NCBI RefSeq assembly: GCF_025766255.1
Contig: NW_026516809.1
Coordinates: forward strand, 1 to 64,000
Source of the DNA: Zychaea mexicana
Lineage: Eukaryota; Mucoromycota; Mucoromycetes; Mucorales; Lichtheimiaceae
DNA: 64,000 nt
Direction: 5' to 3'
Below are positions 21,304 to 33,271 of the stretch, one piece after another (position 1 is the first letter of the stretch; each line of letters opens with the position of its first letter). The translations under genes were made by a program, and so were the position numbers. The notes beneath the pieces are model-generated. The model was not told the DNA's origin and ran no database searches. It worked only from the letters and a program-made list of their open reading frames with translations.

Positions 21304-24300
21304 ATGCCATCAGACACAGCATCCAGCATTAGAGCAAACAATGACAAATGCGATCAAGGTGTGTTTAGAAGGAAGGGGATTAATTGGAACAAACAACAAC
21401 AGCGTTACTAACGATATCAATTATTTATTTAGAAATCTGAGCATATTTGACTATTGCCAAGCAACCATCTATCGCAAAATTTGTCAACAAAAATTACAAA
21501 CTCATGAAAGCCAATACACCAACAGATGTTGATGTCGCTCAATTCTAGACAGCATGCATCGAAAATATGGCAAAAATAATGAATATCACCCTGGTAATAT
21601 AATTTAATTATTTAATTCTCTGTAAACTGCTCATATCTCTTGACACCTCGTTTTTATAGAGAAAAGGAGCTAGAATTAGCTGGAAAAAACTGGAAGCGAC
21701 ATACAAGCAGCAGTCAAACTCATCATCGCCATCGTCATCAGCTGCAGCAACATCAAAATCATCATCTGCATTAGTCCTTTTGTCGCTAAGCAACAAGGAA
21801 AAAATCGATGACATATTTGAAGAACTTGATGATGAAAAAAAGTGGACCTTGAAATCAGGAACAATAGTCGAAGACGTGATGCGTGAATTCGCGAAAGAAT
21901 GTGATTACCTTCAGTAAGTATAAATGATGGACTAAGCATTGCATATATCAAATTACCATAACCTAACAAGCCTTATTACATTAAAATAGCCCTGTCCATT
22001 CCTTAATCCTGAACCCCTATGATGATTGTGGGCAAGCACAGTTCACACAAAACGAGTTGCACGAAACAAGAAGCTACAAACCATTAAAACTTGAACCGTT
22101 ACCAAGTGACATGCAACAATATCTCGATTCCTATGAAGGATTGGTATGAGCTATTCATAGATTGCACCCAATATGAAAGTTATTACATAAACTACAATAA
22201 TTAAATATTTTTTTTATTTAGGCGCACTAGACTATGTTAATGGATTTCAAACAAATCTATGAGGTATATATTCTTCTAATTCTAACAAAATTATGTTATC
22301 TTGCCTAAATCCTTATTTTTAAAGTAGTTAAATATTTTATAATAATAGATTTTTATTGATTAATCCTCTAGAAAGATACAAAAACATTAATGTTAATAAA
22401 TATTTCTTAATATTCTTAAATGTTATTATTAATTTTAGGTATAAAATTAAAAAATGGCATAATATACCTAATAATAAAACCAAATAAACTTTTATATCGT
22501 AATATATTTATAGTAAAATATTAGTAAATAAAAATGAAGAAGGATTACCTAATATTATCTTTAATCCCATTTTTTTCTTTATAGTTTTTATTTTTCTTCT
22601 ATTTTTATTTCTATTTAAAGGTTCATCTGGCAAAACATTTATGTTTTGTTGAACCTCTTGAGGTTTAAATGAACCTTTTATATTTTTTTTTTGTTTTTTT
22701 GTTTTTTTGGTTTTGGAATATGCTGTTTAGAATGTTTACAACATAAATATCAGGTTTTATACCATATAGTAAATTTGTATTTATTTTTTTAGTACAAAAA
22801 TACCCTTCACGTTTACCTTTTTTGAATATATATGTACAATAGCTATTATTCATAGAAAGATAAAGAAAAAGATTATTTTCAAACAATGTTTTTATTTTGT
22901 TCTTAATTTTTTTTGAATTTTTTCGATAACATTTTTTTCTATAAAATCTTCAAATTCTGATTGCATAAATAATTCCATTTCATTATATAAGTTAATTCTA
23001 AGTGTAATGTGATTAATAGGAAGAAATTCATTCAATACAACCATGATAAAGATTTGGATTTTTTGTTTATATTCTTTTTATTTCTAAAAAAAATAAATGA
23101 TTTTGAAATCTGAAAGAGTAATTATTTATTTTTAAATTAAAAATTCAATTTAAATTTGTTTTTATGTTTGATTAGACAAAATCAAAATTCTTATATTCAA
23201 AAATATAATCCACCAATAAATAAAACTTTTTTAGTACTAACATATTGATATATCATTGTTTAAAAAATAAAATGTAGTTCTATTTTTATTAATTTATTTA
23301 TTAATTTCTATTAATATAGTTCTTTTTCATTTTAAAATTAATTTATTCATTTAAATATCTAATCCATAATTTTGGATCAAATTCATATAATAAATCAAAC
23401 TCACAATATGTGATTTAGCCTCCTAGTATGATCTTGAGAGCTTGACTGAAAAACTCATGAGCCAAGCAGCCTTTCATCTAAAGAGACAAGTAGAGGTCTA
23501 CTGGGCCCACAAAGCAGTCATGGAAGCCCTTGACTTATTTCATTACGAATGGCTACCAATGGATGAAAAAACAACCAAGGCTGACGTGGTACGACGTGTA
23601 TTTTCTTTCATTGAAAAATGCTTCAATGAATCGGCATTTACAATCATCAGGTGAGTGTATTATTAAATACCAGTAATATATGACTGTAATGATGATTAGT
23701 TATACATAAGAAAAGAAACTAACATATTATTATATTTGGATATTAGCGGTAAAAAAGCTAGTATCTCTTCTAGCGAAAGAAAAAACGCAACCAGGAGTAT
23801 CATGGGTACAAAGACCGTTGATCGCAAGGATACCGGGCATAAAGTAGATGTGATAATAAGCTACTGCGATCTTGAGTATGGATGTGCCGAAGCAGGTCTA
23901 AAAGGTGGAAGCACGTCCACGAAATGGATTAATGAATCCAATATCAAAGTACCACGACTCATGAAAGACATGCTCTGGCAAATGCTGAAACCCAATCCCA
24001 CAGCCATCAACAACGTCATTGTTCCTGGCTTTGTTATCAACAGTATGGCTTCTATCAGAAAGCGTAATGAACCTGATATTACTTTTACTAATCTTTGTAC
24101 AATGAAATTATAGGGTTGAATCTGATGGTTGAAATGATGTCGATTTCGAAGCATTATGTCTGTATCGTGCATAAGTTTGGTCCGATGGCCTTCCCAGACC
24201 AGATTGAATCTTTTTATAAGCAATTGGTACCTCTGCTGGTATTGACATGGCAAACGAAAGCGGCCGTAAAAAAGACCTTAAAGGCCCTCAAGGATGATCA

Positions 24301-24424
24301 AACTGTTTTCATCCCTACCCCTCATACACCAACACCACCTTCCGTTATACCACCTTGTCCACCATCACCGCGACCAGTAAGCAAAGGCAAAAAGCGAAAA
24401 TCTCCCGAGGAAGATGATGACTAA
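21304..24424 (+). pseudogene. Family R gene, copy A
   Basis: Seven exons correspond exactly in length to copy B: 21304-21358, 21433-21593, 21660-21913, 21990-22143, 23427-23650, 23747-24042 and 24114-24424. Two nonsense codons in exon 2, TGA at 21438-21440 (CGA in copy B) and TAG at 21546-21548 (TGG in copies 1 and B), break the frame. Otherwise the exons are open and very close to copy B. Intron 4 is enlarged by the 1.2 kb AT-rich element at 22222-23423. The protein would have the Ser-rich N-terminal third and the conserved C-terminal region described for copy B. A product starting after the stops is possible but unlikely. Confidence 0.82.
22222..23423 (+). mobile_element. AT-rich insertion at the intron 4 acceptor (copy A)
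   Basis: Comparison with the empty site of copy B (TTTAG then TGTGATCTC at 28691) places the insertion at TAG. TAG is present on both sides (22219-22221 and 23424-23426), a 3-bp target duplication that recreates the splice acceptor. The ends are GCGCACTAGACTATG and, reversed, GGAGGCTAAATCATA. The coding remnant on the minus strand (about 22650-22980) has MELFMQSEFEDFIEKN, a frame change, then FENNLFLYLSMNNSYCTYIF with the motif C-X3-F-KKGKREGYFC, possibly a small zinc-binding module. No transposase is seen. It is shorter than the copy at 1166-2516 because it lacks that copy's GC-richer patch. Confidence 0.75.
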
Positions 24425-25256
24425 TAACACCAATTTTATATATACCAATATCTTCCATATCAAGCTCTAGGATATATACCACATTCTTCATTGCCACAAA
24501 AAGCGTCATCATATCGAAATGCGTTTCATTTACCTCCTCCACTCCGCCACATGTAAAAATCAAAAGCATAGTATTGTATTAACGTACAACTAAACAGTAA
24601 CAGAAAAGCATAACAGTATCTTGTTATTGTTCTCGACTGCATAAGTTTATCATATTTACATATTTCACAATTAGTTGAGTGAAAGGTTGTAGTTACTTGG
24701 TGGCAGGATATCTGCCCTAGATTCTACCTCATGCTAGTTTTTATGTTAGTTATGGACAATGTCGATTTGTAGTTGATTCTGACAAATACCTTTAGTGAGT
24801 TACACACATTTCTTGTCAATGGCATGGGAGAACGTATATCATTCTTTACCTCCATCAAAATCTGTATTGACAATATATTATGGGCGTGCTTCTACAGCTT
24901 CTTCATCATCCATAATCGCCTCTTCTTCGGCGACAACATATATCATTGCCATTGGAATACGGAAGTTGATCATACAACACGTCTCCCACTGAAGTTTCGG
25001 TGTCATTCTCCTAATGTGGAGTATAGGTAGTTGCATACATGATGGAAATTTGTCTTGACGAAAGAAGCTGAACAAGTAGGGCCCTGTCTGTATATATATC
25101 TTTTACTATGCCCTTTATCTCAAAAGACAATGGTTTGCTTGGAAAAGCTTGGTACGAATTTCTTCGTGTACAGTGTTCTTATTCTAGAAGTATAAGGTAA
25201 AGAGGTTTGGTTAAAGCATTTATCGCAAAGCTATAAGTATCTACACGCCAAGTTAT

Positions 25257-25699
25257 AATTCGCTCATCAGACCTGTGATGGAGACATCGAAGTATATACG
25301 CTCCCACCCTCCCAAGTCCCATTTGGCCAGTCGCTTTGAAGATCTAGGATAGTAGAGATAGAGATTACCGTTCTCTTTTGTTCCTTTTTTTTCAGTCAGT
25401 CGCTCAATAAAACACCGAATAAGAAAATCACAGCATGTATGCTTCTATGTCAGAATCGACGGTCTCCTCGAATTGAGCAGAGATTCATCGACCGTCAATT
25501 TTATATTCAATGTAAAGGAAATACTGTAGCTAATATCTCTTTTTGAAAGACATTTATTACAGTATTCGTTTTCTTTTTCTCTAGCTTTTACCACCGGTAC
25601 ACTAGCTTTTGTTGTTGCCAGATAATGTCATATCAACAGCCTTTTTCAGTTATAAACTCAATATACAACGAAACTGATAAATATGGTAAATAACGACAA
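25257..25699. other. Spacer between duplicates, nothing recognised
   Basis: Between the end of copy A and the older family R relic. No ORF or repeat with recognisable content. Confidence 0.4.
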
Positions 25700-26340
25700 T
25701 TATCTATACACAAGAATATCGATACATATGCATTTTCAATAAGAATTTTCGTTTCAACATAGTGGAAAGAATCAGAGCCGTGTCCTCATCCTGCGAAAGA
25801 AAAATGAACGAAAGGATACCGGATACAAGGTGAATATAATTATATTTTATCTTGATGTTGAATACGGATGTGCTGAGGCAAGGCTTACATAAAGGTGGAA
25901 GCACACCATCGAAGGGCTTGAACGAAACGGATCTCAAGAATGTAAAGCCGACGAGATGAATACTGCGTGCTGTTATATTATCAGCTAATGAAAGCTGGTC
26001 TCACAGCTACACACAATAAACGGAATTACTATTAACTATATATGATAGAACAACACCGATCGTATAAGGGCTAACATATTGGTCGATTTTAGTTAGGTCG
26101 ATGGATATTCGGTAAATCAGTCTGTGTGGTGATAAGGATGGGCCTGACGCGTTCGTGAAGTAATTGATGCCTTTGCACATCATCACCTAGAAAGTTAAGC
26201 AGTCAACTTTACCTGCTCTTGGTAATAATGATTTGGAGGATCAAGGTACAAGAAGGTAGCTGCTAATCATTGACAAAGAATACTTGCTGCTCTTTCAAGC
26301 TCTTTCCGGTATTCGAAACGATCACCATACCAGCCAATGC
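25700..26340 (+). pseudogene. Old relic of a family R gene
   Basis: At 25800-25960 the text ERKDTGYKVN, EYGCAEA and KGGSTPSKG can be read with frame changes; it corresponds to exon 6 of copies A and B. The block at 26280-26350 resembles the promoter-proximal segment of the younger copies (TTTCAAGCTCTTTCCGGTATTCGAA). It is much more diverged than copies 1, A and B, so it predates their duplication. Confidence 0.6.
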
Positions 26341-27247
26341 AGAGCCCAATACTAGCTTAAATAAGACAATGGTGTGTATAATAGAGAAGAGGTGGTTGGA
26401 GTGGAACAAACAAGACCAGGAACACTATTTAATGCCTTGAATAGAAATCTGAGTATATTTGACCGTTGCCAAGCGACCAACAATAGCAGAATTTGTGAAG
26501 GAAAAAGGTCAATACATCGTAGCAACCATGACTTTCAGTTTTGACAGCAAGAATTCTGGTCAACAACAAGGTTTTTGAGTTCCTTCCACCATCACTTATC
26601 AGTTTTTCGCTACCTCTTTATTAACAGTATATAGCAGTAGCGCAATCAGTAGCTCAAGGAAATCGTTTCAGTAGACTAGACTGTTTCAAAATCAATATGT
26701 ATCGATAACTAAATTATTTTTATAATGAATCACAAAACGGATTGTGTACAAACTCAATGATCTGCTTTAAACAGTGACGGAAGAAAATAAAAGAACAGTG
26801 GCAGTATCTTTCTAATAATAACAGGATACATTGCTTGGTTATGTATTATGATCCATAGCCTGCTACATCTTTCCTTCAACCAAACTACCGAATAGTCATT
26901 ACAGGTGTACGTAATCCTATATATTTCTTAGATAAGGCACGTATGATTTTGTATGTTGCTCCACCATATTTTCTAATTCTTCATCTCTCCCGTAAATGAG
27001 CTCCCTTTATCCTGTATACTTGTCTGTTACAATCGCATCTATAGTTTATCCAGTCTAAAATAAAAATATTGCCAGAAAAAAATGTCATTGATACATTAGC
27101 TTCCACAAAAGAGTTGCATCATTTGTAAGCTCGATAAAGTACATACAAGATTACCATGATGAACACACTAGTTAATAAATCTATCCCTGCTAGAATGCCA
27201 TGACGACAGCTGGGGTTATTCGCAAGCAACGGAAAGAAGACCCCGGA

Positions 27248-27510
27248 TCAGGCGCGAATTTAATGCAACACATCCTCGGGTAGCTCGAATCAGGCGCGAA
27301 TTTAATGCAACACATCCTCAAACTATCACTCAATCCATTGTCCACTTGGAATTTATCCACAAGGACTCATCCCTGCCTATATACGTAGCACACGGCCACT
27401 AACATCGCAAGCAACGGAAAGAAGACCCCGGATCAGGCGCGAATTTAATGCAACACATCCTCGGGTAGCTCGAATCAGGCGCGAATTTAATGCAACACAT
27501 CCTCGAACTA
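27248..27510 (+). repeat. Minisatellite in copy B
   Basis: Four copies of the GGCGCGAATTTAATGCAAC-ACATCCTC unit in two pairs, separated by about 130 bp. Copy A has one unit fewer. Confidence 0.75.
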
Positions 27511-27775
27511 TCACTCAATCCATTGGTTACTCGGGATTTATCAGAGTGGCAAACTCCTGCCCTTGCTGTCGTCGACAAAAAGAAGGAAACGAACTTTTTT
27601 TCAGCCAGCTGAGAATACACTGTTTAATTACCAATTACCATGTGTGTAATAGCGACTACCAGTGTGTAACATATCATGTGATTATAACAAGTCACTTTGT
27701 TTTTGAGAAACAAAAGGTATTGCGTGGCCCAGTTACTGTGCATTCAAGCTCTTTCTGGTATTCAAAGTCACCACC

Positions 27776-29692
27776 ATGCCAACAGACGCAGCGTCCAGCA
27801 TTAGAGCAAACAATGACAAATGCGATCAAGGTGTGTTTAGAAGGAAGGGGATTAATTAGAACAAACAACAACAGCGTTACTAACGATATCAATTATTTAT
27901 TTAGAAATCCGAGCATATTTGACTATTGACAAGCAACCATCCATCGCAAAATTTGTCAACAAAAATTACGAATTCATGAAAGCCAATACACCAACAGGTG
28001 TTGATGTCGCTCAATTCTGGATAGCACGCATCCGAAACATGGCAAAAATAATGAATATCACCCTGGTAATATGAGTTAATTATTTAATTTTCTGTGAACT
28101 GCTCATATCTCTTAACACCTCGTTTTTATAGAAAAAAGGAGCTAAAGTTAGCTGGAAAAAACTGGAGGCGACATACAAGCAGCAGTCAAACTCGTCATCG
28201 CCATCGTCATCAGCTGCAGCAACATCAAAATCATCATCCGCATCAGTCCTTTTGTCGCCAAGTGACAAGGAAAAAATCGATGCCATATTTGAAAAACTTG
28301 ACGATGAAAAAAAGTGGACCTTAAAATCAGGAACAGTAGTCGAAGACGTGATGCGTGAATTCGCAAAAGAATGTGATTACCTTCAGTAAGTATAAATGAT
28401 GGACTAAGCATTGCATATATCAAATTACCATAACCTAACAAGCCTTATTACATTAAAATAGCCCCGTCCATTCCTTAATCCTGAACCCCTATGATGATTG
28501 TTGGCAAGCGCGGTTCACACAAAACGAGTTGCACGAAATCAGAAGCTACAAACCATTAAAGCTTGAACCGTTACCAAGCGAAGTGCAGCAATATTTCGAT
28601 TCCTATCAAGGATTGGTATGAGCTATTCATAGATTGCACCCAATACGAAAGTTATTACATGAACTACAATGAATATATATTTTCTTCTATTTAGTGTGAT
28701 CTCGACAGCCTGACTGAAAAAGTCATGAGCCAAGCAGCCTTCCACCCGAAAAAACAAGCAGAGGTCTACTGGGCCCATAAAGCAGTCATGGAAGCCCTTG
28801 ACTTATTTAATTACGAATGGCTACCGATGGATGAACGAACAACTGAAGCTGACGTGGTACGACGTGTTTTTCCTTTTATTGAAAAATGCTTCGATGAATC
28901 GGCATTCACAATCATCAGGTGAGTGTATTATTAAATACTAGTAATATATGACTGTAATGATGATTAGTTATACATAAGAAAAGAAACTAACACATTATTT
29001 TATTTGGATATTAGCGGTGAAAAAGCTAGTATCTCTTCTAGCGAAAGAAAGAACGCAGCCCAGTGTATCACGGGTACGGAGACCGTTGATCGCAAGGATA
29101 CCGGGCATAAAGTGGATGTAATAATAAGCTACCGCGATCTTGAGTATGGATGTGCCGAAGCAGGTTTAAAAGGTGGAAGCACGTCAACGAAATGGATCAA
29201 TGAATCCGACATCAAAGTACCACGACTCATGAAAGACATGCTCTGGCGAATGTTGAAACCCAATCCCACAGCCATCAACAACGTCATTGTACCTGGGTTT
29301 GTCATCAACGGTATGGCTTCTATCAGAAAGCGTAATGAACCTGATATTGCTTTTACTAATCTTTGTACAATGAAATTATAGGGTTGAATCTGATGGTTGA
29401 AATGATGTCGATTCCGAAGCATTATGTCTGTATCGTGCACAAGTTTGGTCCGATGGCCTTCCCAGACCAAATTGAAGCTTTTTATAAGCAATTGGTACCT
29501 TTGCTGACATTGACATGGCAAACGAAAGCGGCCGTGAAAAAGACCTTGAAAGCTCTCAGTAATGATCAAACCGTTTTTATCCCTACCCCTCATACACCAA
29601 CACCACCTTCCGTTATTCCACCTTGTCCACCATCACCGCGAGTAGTAAGCATAGGCACAAAGCGGAAATCTCCCGAGGAAGATGATGACTGA
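27776..29692 (+). CDS. Family R protein, copy B (open frame)
   Basis: Seven exons (27776-27830, 27905-28065, 28132-28385, 28462-28615, 28695-28918, 29015-29310, 29382-29692) join without a stop to 485 codons; all introns are GT-AG and 64-96 nt. The start MPTDAASSIRAN is supported by conservation in copy A. A Ser-rich, low-complexity stretch (residues about 85-105) is followed by blocks shared with copies 1 and A: EKIDAIFEKL, EDVMREFAKECDYLHPVHSL, EVYWAHKAVMEALDLFNYEW, YGCAEAGLKGGSTSTKWIN and VPRLMKDMLWRML. After these come a VCIVHKFGPM block and a Pro-rich, then Lys/Glu-rich tail. I recognise it only as a Mucoromycota protein family present in many copies; there is no known catalytic motif, signal peptide or membrane span. 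It could be a component of an unrecognised mobile unit. Confidence 0.75.
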
Positions 29693-30588
29693 GCCTTTTT
29701 GTATATAATATCCTTTCCTGTATGTAGTACCCATTTTTTATCAATTTTTATAAATACCAATATCTATCATCTCATTATCATGTCAAGCTCTACCGTATAT
29801 ACCACAATCTTCACTGCCACAAAAACCGTCATCATATCGGATTCCGTTTCATTTACCTCCTCCAATCCGCCACATGTAAAAATCAAAAGCATAGTATTGT
29901 ATTAACGTACAACTAAACAGTAACAGAAAAGCATAACGGTATCTTGTTATTGTTCTCGAATGCAATAAGTTTATCATATTTACATATTTCACCATTACTT
30001 GAGTGAAAGGTTGAAGTTACTTACTGGCAGGATAAATACCCTAGATTCTACCTCATGCTAGTTTTTACGTTAGTTATGGACAATGTCGATTTGCAGTTGA
30101 TTCTGACCATTACCTATTGTGAGTTACTCACATTTCTTGTCAGTGGCACGGGAAAACGTATATCATTCTTTACCTCCATCAAAATCTGTATTGACAATAT
30201 GATATGGATGTGCTTCTACAGCTTCTTCATCATCCATAATCGCCTCTTCTTGGCAGCAATATGATTACCATTGGAATACGGAAGTTCATTATACAACACG
30301 TCTTCTATTGAACCTTCGGTGTCATTTTCCAAATGTGGAGTATAAGTAGTATGAATATTTGTCTTGACGAAAGAAGCTGAAACAATAGGGCCCTGTCTGT
30401 TTTTTTATCTTTTACTATGCCCTTTATCTCAAAAGGCTATGGTTTGCTTGGCAAAGCTTCGTACGAATTTTTCGTGTACAGTATTCTTATTCTAGTAGTA
30501 TGAAAGTAAAGAAGTTTGGTTGTAACCGCCAGGTTTTAAAGCACCTATCGCAAAGCTATTATTATCTACACGCCAAGTTATAATTCAC

Positions 30589-31386
30589 CATGTGCCAAAT
30601 GAAAGAATTTTAGGGAAAAATTCCAACGTCAAAACGAAAAAAACGTCGCGCCAAGTAAAAAACATCCCTCTGCCAATGTGTTAATCCCCCCCCCCACCGC
30701 AATGCTGAAAAAAAAACTCAGCGCCACCTTAAAGAAATCAGTGAGCCAAACGAAGGAATCAAATAATTAGAATGATTCCACTCCGGGACTGTGGAAATGA
30801 AGAGCTATATGTGTAGTATCAGATACCATATGTCTGTGGCAACCCTAACAGCAATAAAAGCGAGTAAGAGTGGGATAGGTTATCACTATGGCAGCAGAAT
30901 GCATTAGCAACGTTTAGTTTCGAAATAGATAGAGATTGTCTTTCTTTTATTTATTTATCATAAAGTTGGTGCCTTTTCTTGTTGTATCTGAGTAGATGGT
31001 AGAGGTTAGGTGGCTATAGAAACAGCAGCAGCAAATAAGCACTTTTGGGGGTCTCATGCCAAAAATTGAAAAATAGTGATTGTGACTTTTTCAAGCATCG
31101 GGAAAACGAGGAATGCTAACTGATACGACGATTAAATCGGAATCATGACAGGCTACTCCACGAGTGTACTATATGTGTGCACCTTATATACTACTGCTGC
31201 ACTACACAGACACCTACACGCATAAGACCCAGGCATACACAAACGCACAAAGCCCAAGATATGCTTCCTTCCTTAAAAAAAGCTAAACTTTCTAATCTCT
31301 CTTACCCTCTTTCTCTTACCTTTCTCTCTTCCTCTCGCAAATTAGTTTGCTTTTCTTTTTCTTTTTATCCACTCCTCTTCTACACA
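30589..31386. other. Intergenic, promoter side of the acidic-protein gene
   Basis: Marks the switch from repeat territory to the gene island. It contains a C-run (about 30690) and, at 31290-31380, a pyrimidine-rich tract (TCTCTCTTACCCTCTTTCTC) just upstream of the next ATG, a common look for fungal promoters. No ORF of interest. Confidence 0.45.
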
Positions 31387-33064
31387 ATGATGCAGAGACA
31401 GTTTTCAACATTTAAACTGCTCGAGCCCACATCAGCTGCCGCTGCTGTTTCATCTTCCTCTTCGAGCACTGATAAGGTCATACTCGACTATCTACTGTAT
31501 ATATCGATTCAATCGCGACTCAAGCAAGCCGGTCACGAACTGATTCCGTCCTCACCTTCCGATAAGGTCTACGATCATCTGGATACTGCCTGCAAGGCCG
31601 CAGAACGAAATGAAAAGGCTGCCGCAGATTCAACTGTTGCTGGTAAGATGTTATAAAAGGCGGCAGCAGCAGCCACAGCAGCCTGCCACTCTTAATGTTT
31701 ACAATAGCAGTAAAATGGCTATGTAACGAGTGCTTAAGGAAGGGGCCAACGTACATTATTTATTTATTTGCTATTTTAAAAATCAGCAGGCATATTATCG
31801 AGCTATCACAACGATTATCATCCCGAATCAACGCCATTCCAACAACGTTTGTACCTGTACCTCCTATCGAATCACACTTTAGCACGCTACAACGCGCTGT
31901 CCAACGATCATGTGATTGTTCGACGACGCAAATTGGATAAAGAACACACCATCTTTGCTACGCCTATCACACCGTTATCCTGCCGCCGCCATCGACATCC
32001 GGCATGCGAGTCATGTCCTGCCCGGACCTCCAAAAAGAAATCCGGTCTGATGGATGCGATCCCGACGTTCTTGAAAACAAGTGCAGATCTACTTCGACGT
32101 GCGCTAGATAATGGCAGCAGCGACAACAATACGTCTGAACATCAGCAGCAAACCAAGCCGATGGTGTTTGCTGGGCAACAAGTCATGGGTGGCGGCATGC
32201 CACCGACTTGGTACGATTTGTTTTTGAATCTATTGACCCAAGCAGCTATCGAATGCTACATGTGCGACGGACAAACGGGGCCGGAACCGATCAGTGAAAT
32301 CTTTTCTTACGGCTATGTAGAAGACGAAGACGAGCCAGACGAAGCCGACGATGATGACGACACAGACAATAGCGACGATGACGACGACGAAGAAGACGAT
32401 GATGATGATGATGATGATGACGAAGAGGAAGAAACATGGAATGTCAAAGCTGCCGATTATCACTTACTATTTCCAAAGACGCGAACAATGTACTTGTTCA
32501 AAACACAAGTACGCGAACGTGAGAAAGAATTTCTGGTCGTTCACAAAGGTGATGATGGTCTACAGCAACATTTTGAAAAGCTGGCAAGGCGCTATCCTCT
32601 TTTGGAGTTTGAAAAGAGCATGCACGAATTTATTCACATGGTTTTTGAATCGTTGGAAGTACCTGCATTGAACAAAGTAAGTGAACTATCCTTAATGTGA
32701 ACGAACAGGTAACAAGAAAAAACTGACACTCCTGTTCCTGCTTACTTTCCATAAGTATGGCGAAGCCGATGTCGCATCAATCGTATACAGATATCCAAGC
32801 GATGGATCATTGCTGATGCCTGAGGTGCCCGATGACGAGTCGAGCATTTGCAGTGGATTTGACCAGCCGTCGTCATCGGCGTCGTCGTCGTTTTCTTTAT
32901 CTCCTCCTTCTTCGGCGTCGACATCATCTTCTTCGCTGGCAGAAGAAGAAGCAGCGGCAGTCACCGCTGTTGCATGTGCTGCTTCCATACCCACTGGCAC
33001 GAAACGGACACGTCCAGAGGAACACGTTAAGCAACACGTCCCTCGGAAGAAAATTGCGCAATAA
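31387..33064 (+). CDS. Acidic protein of unknown function
   Basis: Exons 31387-31642, 31787-32676 and 32756-33064 join to 484 aa with open frames and good splice sites. The start is the first of two adjacent ATGs after a pyrimidine tract; a longer in-frame ORF reaches 31177 but looks like leader. Residues 15-35 are Ala/Ser-rich. A conserved-looking helical segment follows (ILDYLLYISIQSRLKQAG), then a His/Cys-containing stretch (CRRHRHPACESC) that might bind metal. Residues about 260-300 are almost only Asp and Glu. A folded segment (YHLLFPKTRTMYLFKTQV to FIHMVFESLEVPAL) is next, and a Ser/Ala-rich tail ends in TKRTRPEEHVKQ, possibly a nuclear signal. I do not recognise the family. The acidic tract suggests a nuclear or chaperone-like role, but that is a guess. 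Confidence 0.8.
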
Positions 33065-33271
33065 AAAGACGAGAAGGTGCGCCAGTCAAAAGAAGATGTT
33101 CAAACTTAATATATACCCTCAAAATACCCTTTCTTCAACACCACTCCATTGGCTACCATGTACCTCCCCGTTATCGTCATCATATCGTTACATCATCCAT
33201 CATAAATTTGTGTACAACCCCTCTCACATGCTTTCATTTTTTCCATGTTTCTTTGCAGTTCTATTTGTCTC

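Larger units (their letters stand above)
18552..25256 (+). repeat. Segmental duplicate, copy A
   Basis: Direct repeat of 26352-30588. Both begin with GCTTAAATAAGACAATGG and end with CTACACGCCAAGTTATAATTC. Copy A is about 2.5 kb longer because of insertions at 19390-19725, about 20120-21190 and 22222-23423. The first 170 bp (18552-18720) is itself a decayed relic of family R exons 1-2, showing that the family was duplicated here before. The duplicate carries a minisatellite and family R copy A. Confidence 0.85.
26352..30588 (+). repeat. Segmental duplicate, copy B
   Basis: Direct repeat of 18552-25256, lacking the three insertions of copy A. Because it keeps the uninterrupted sequence it defines the empty sites of those elements. 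It ends 800 bp before the first gene of the housekeeping island. Confidence 0.85.

Noticed and set aside
32230..32463. Minus-strand Val/Ile-rich ORF
   Set aside because: Complement of the Asp/Glu triplet repeats of the acidic protein.
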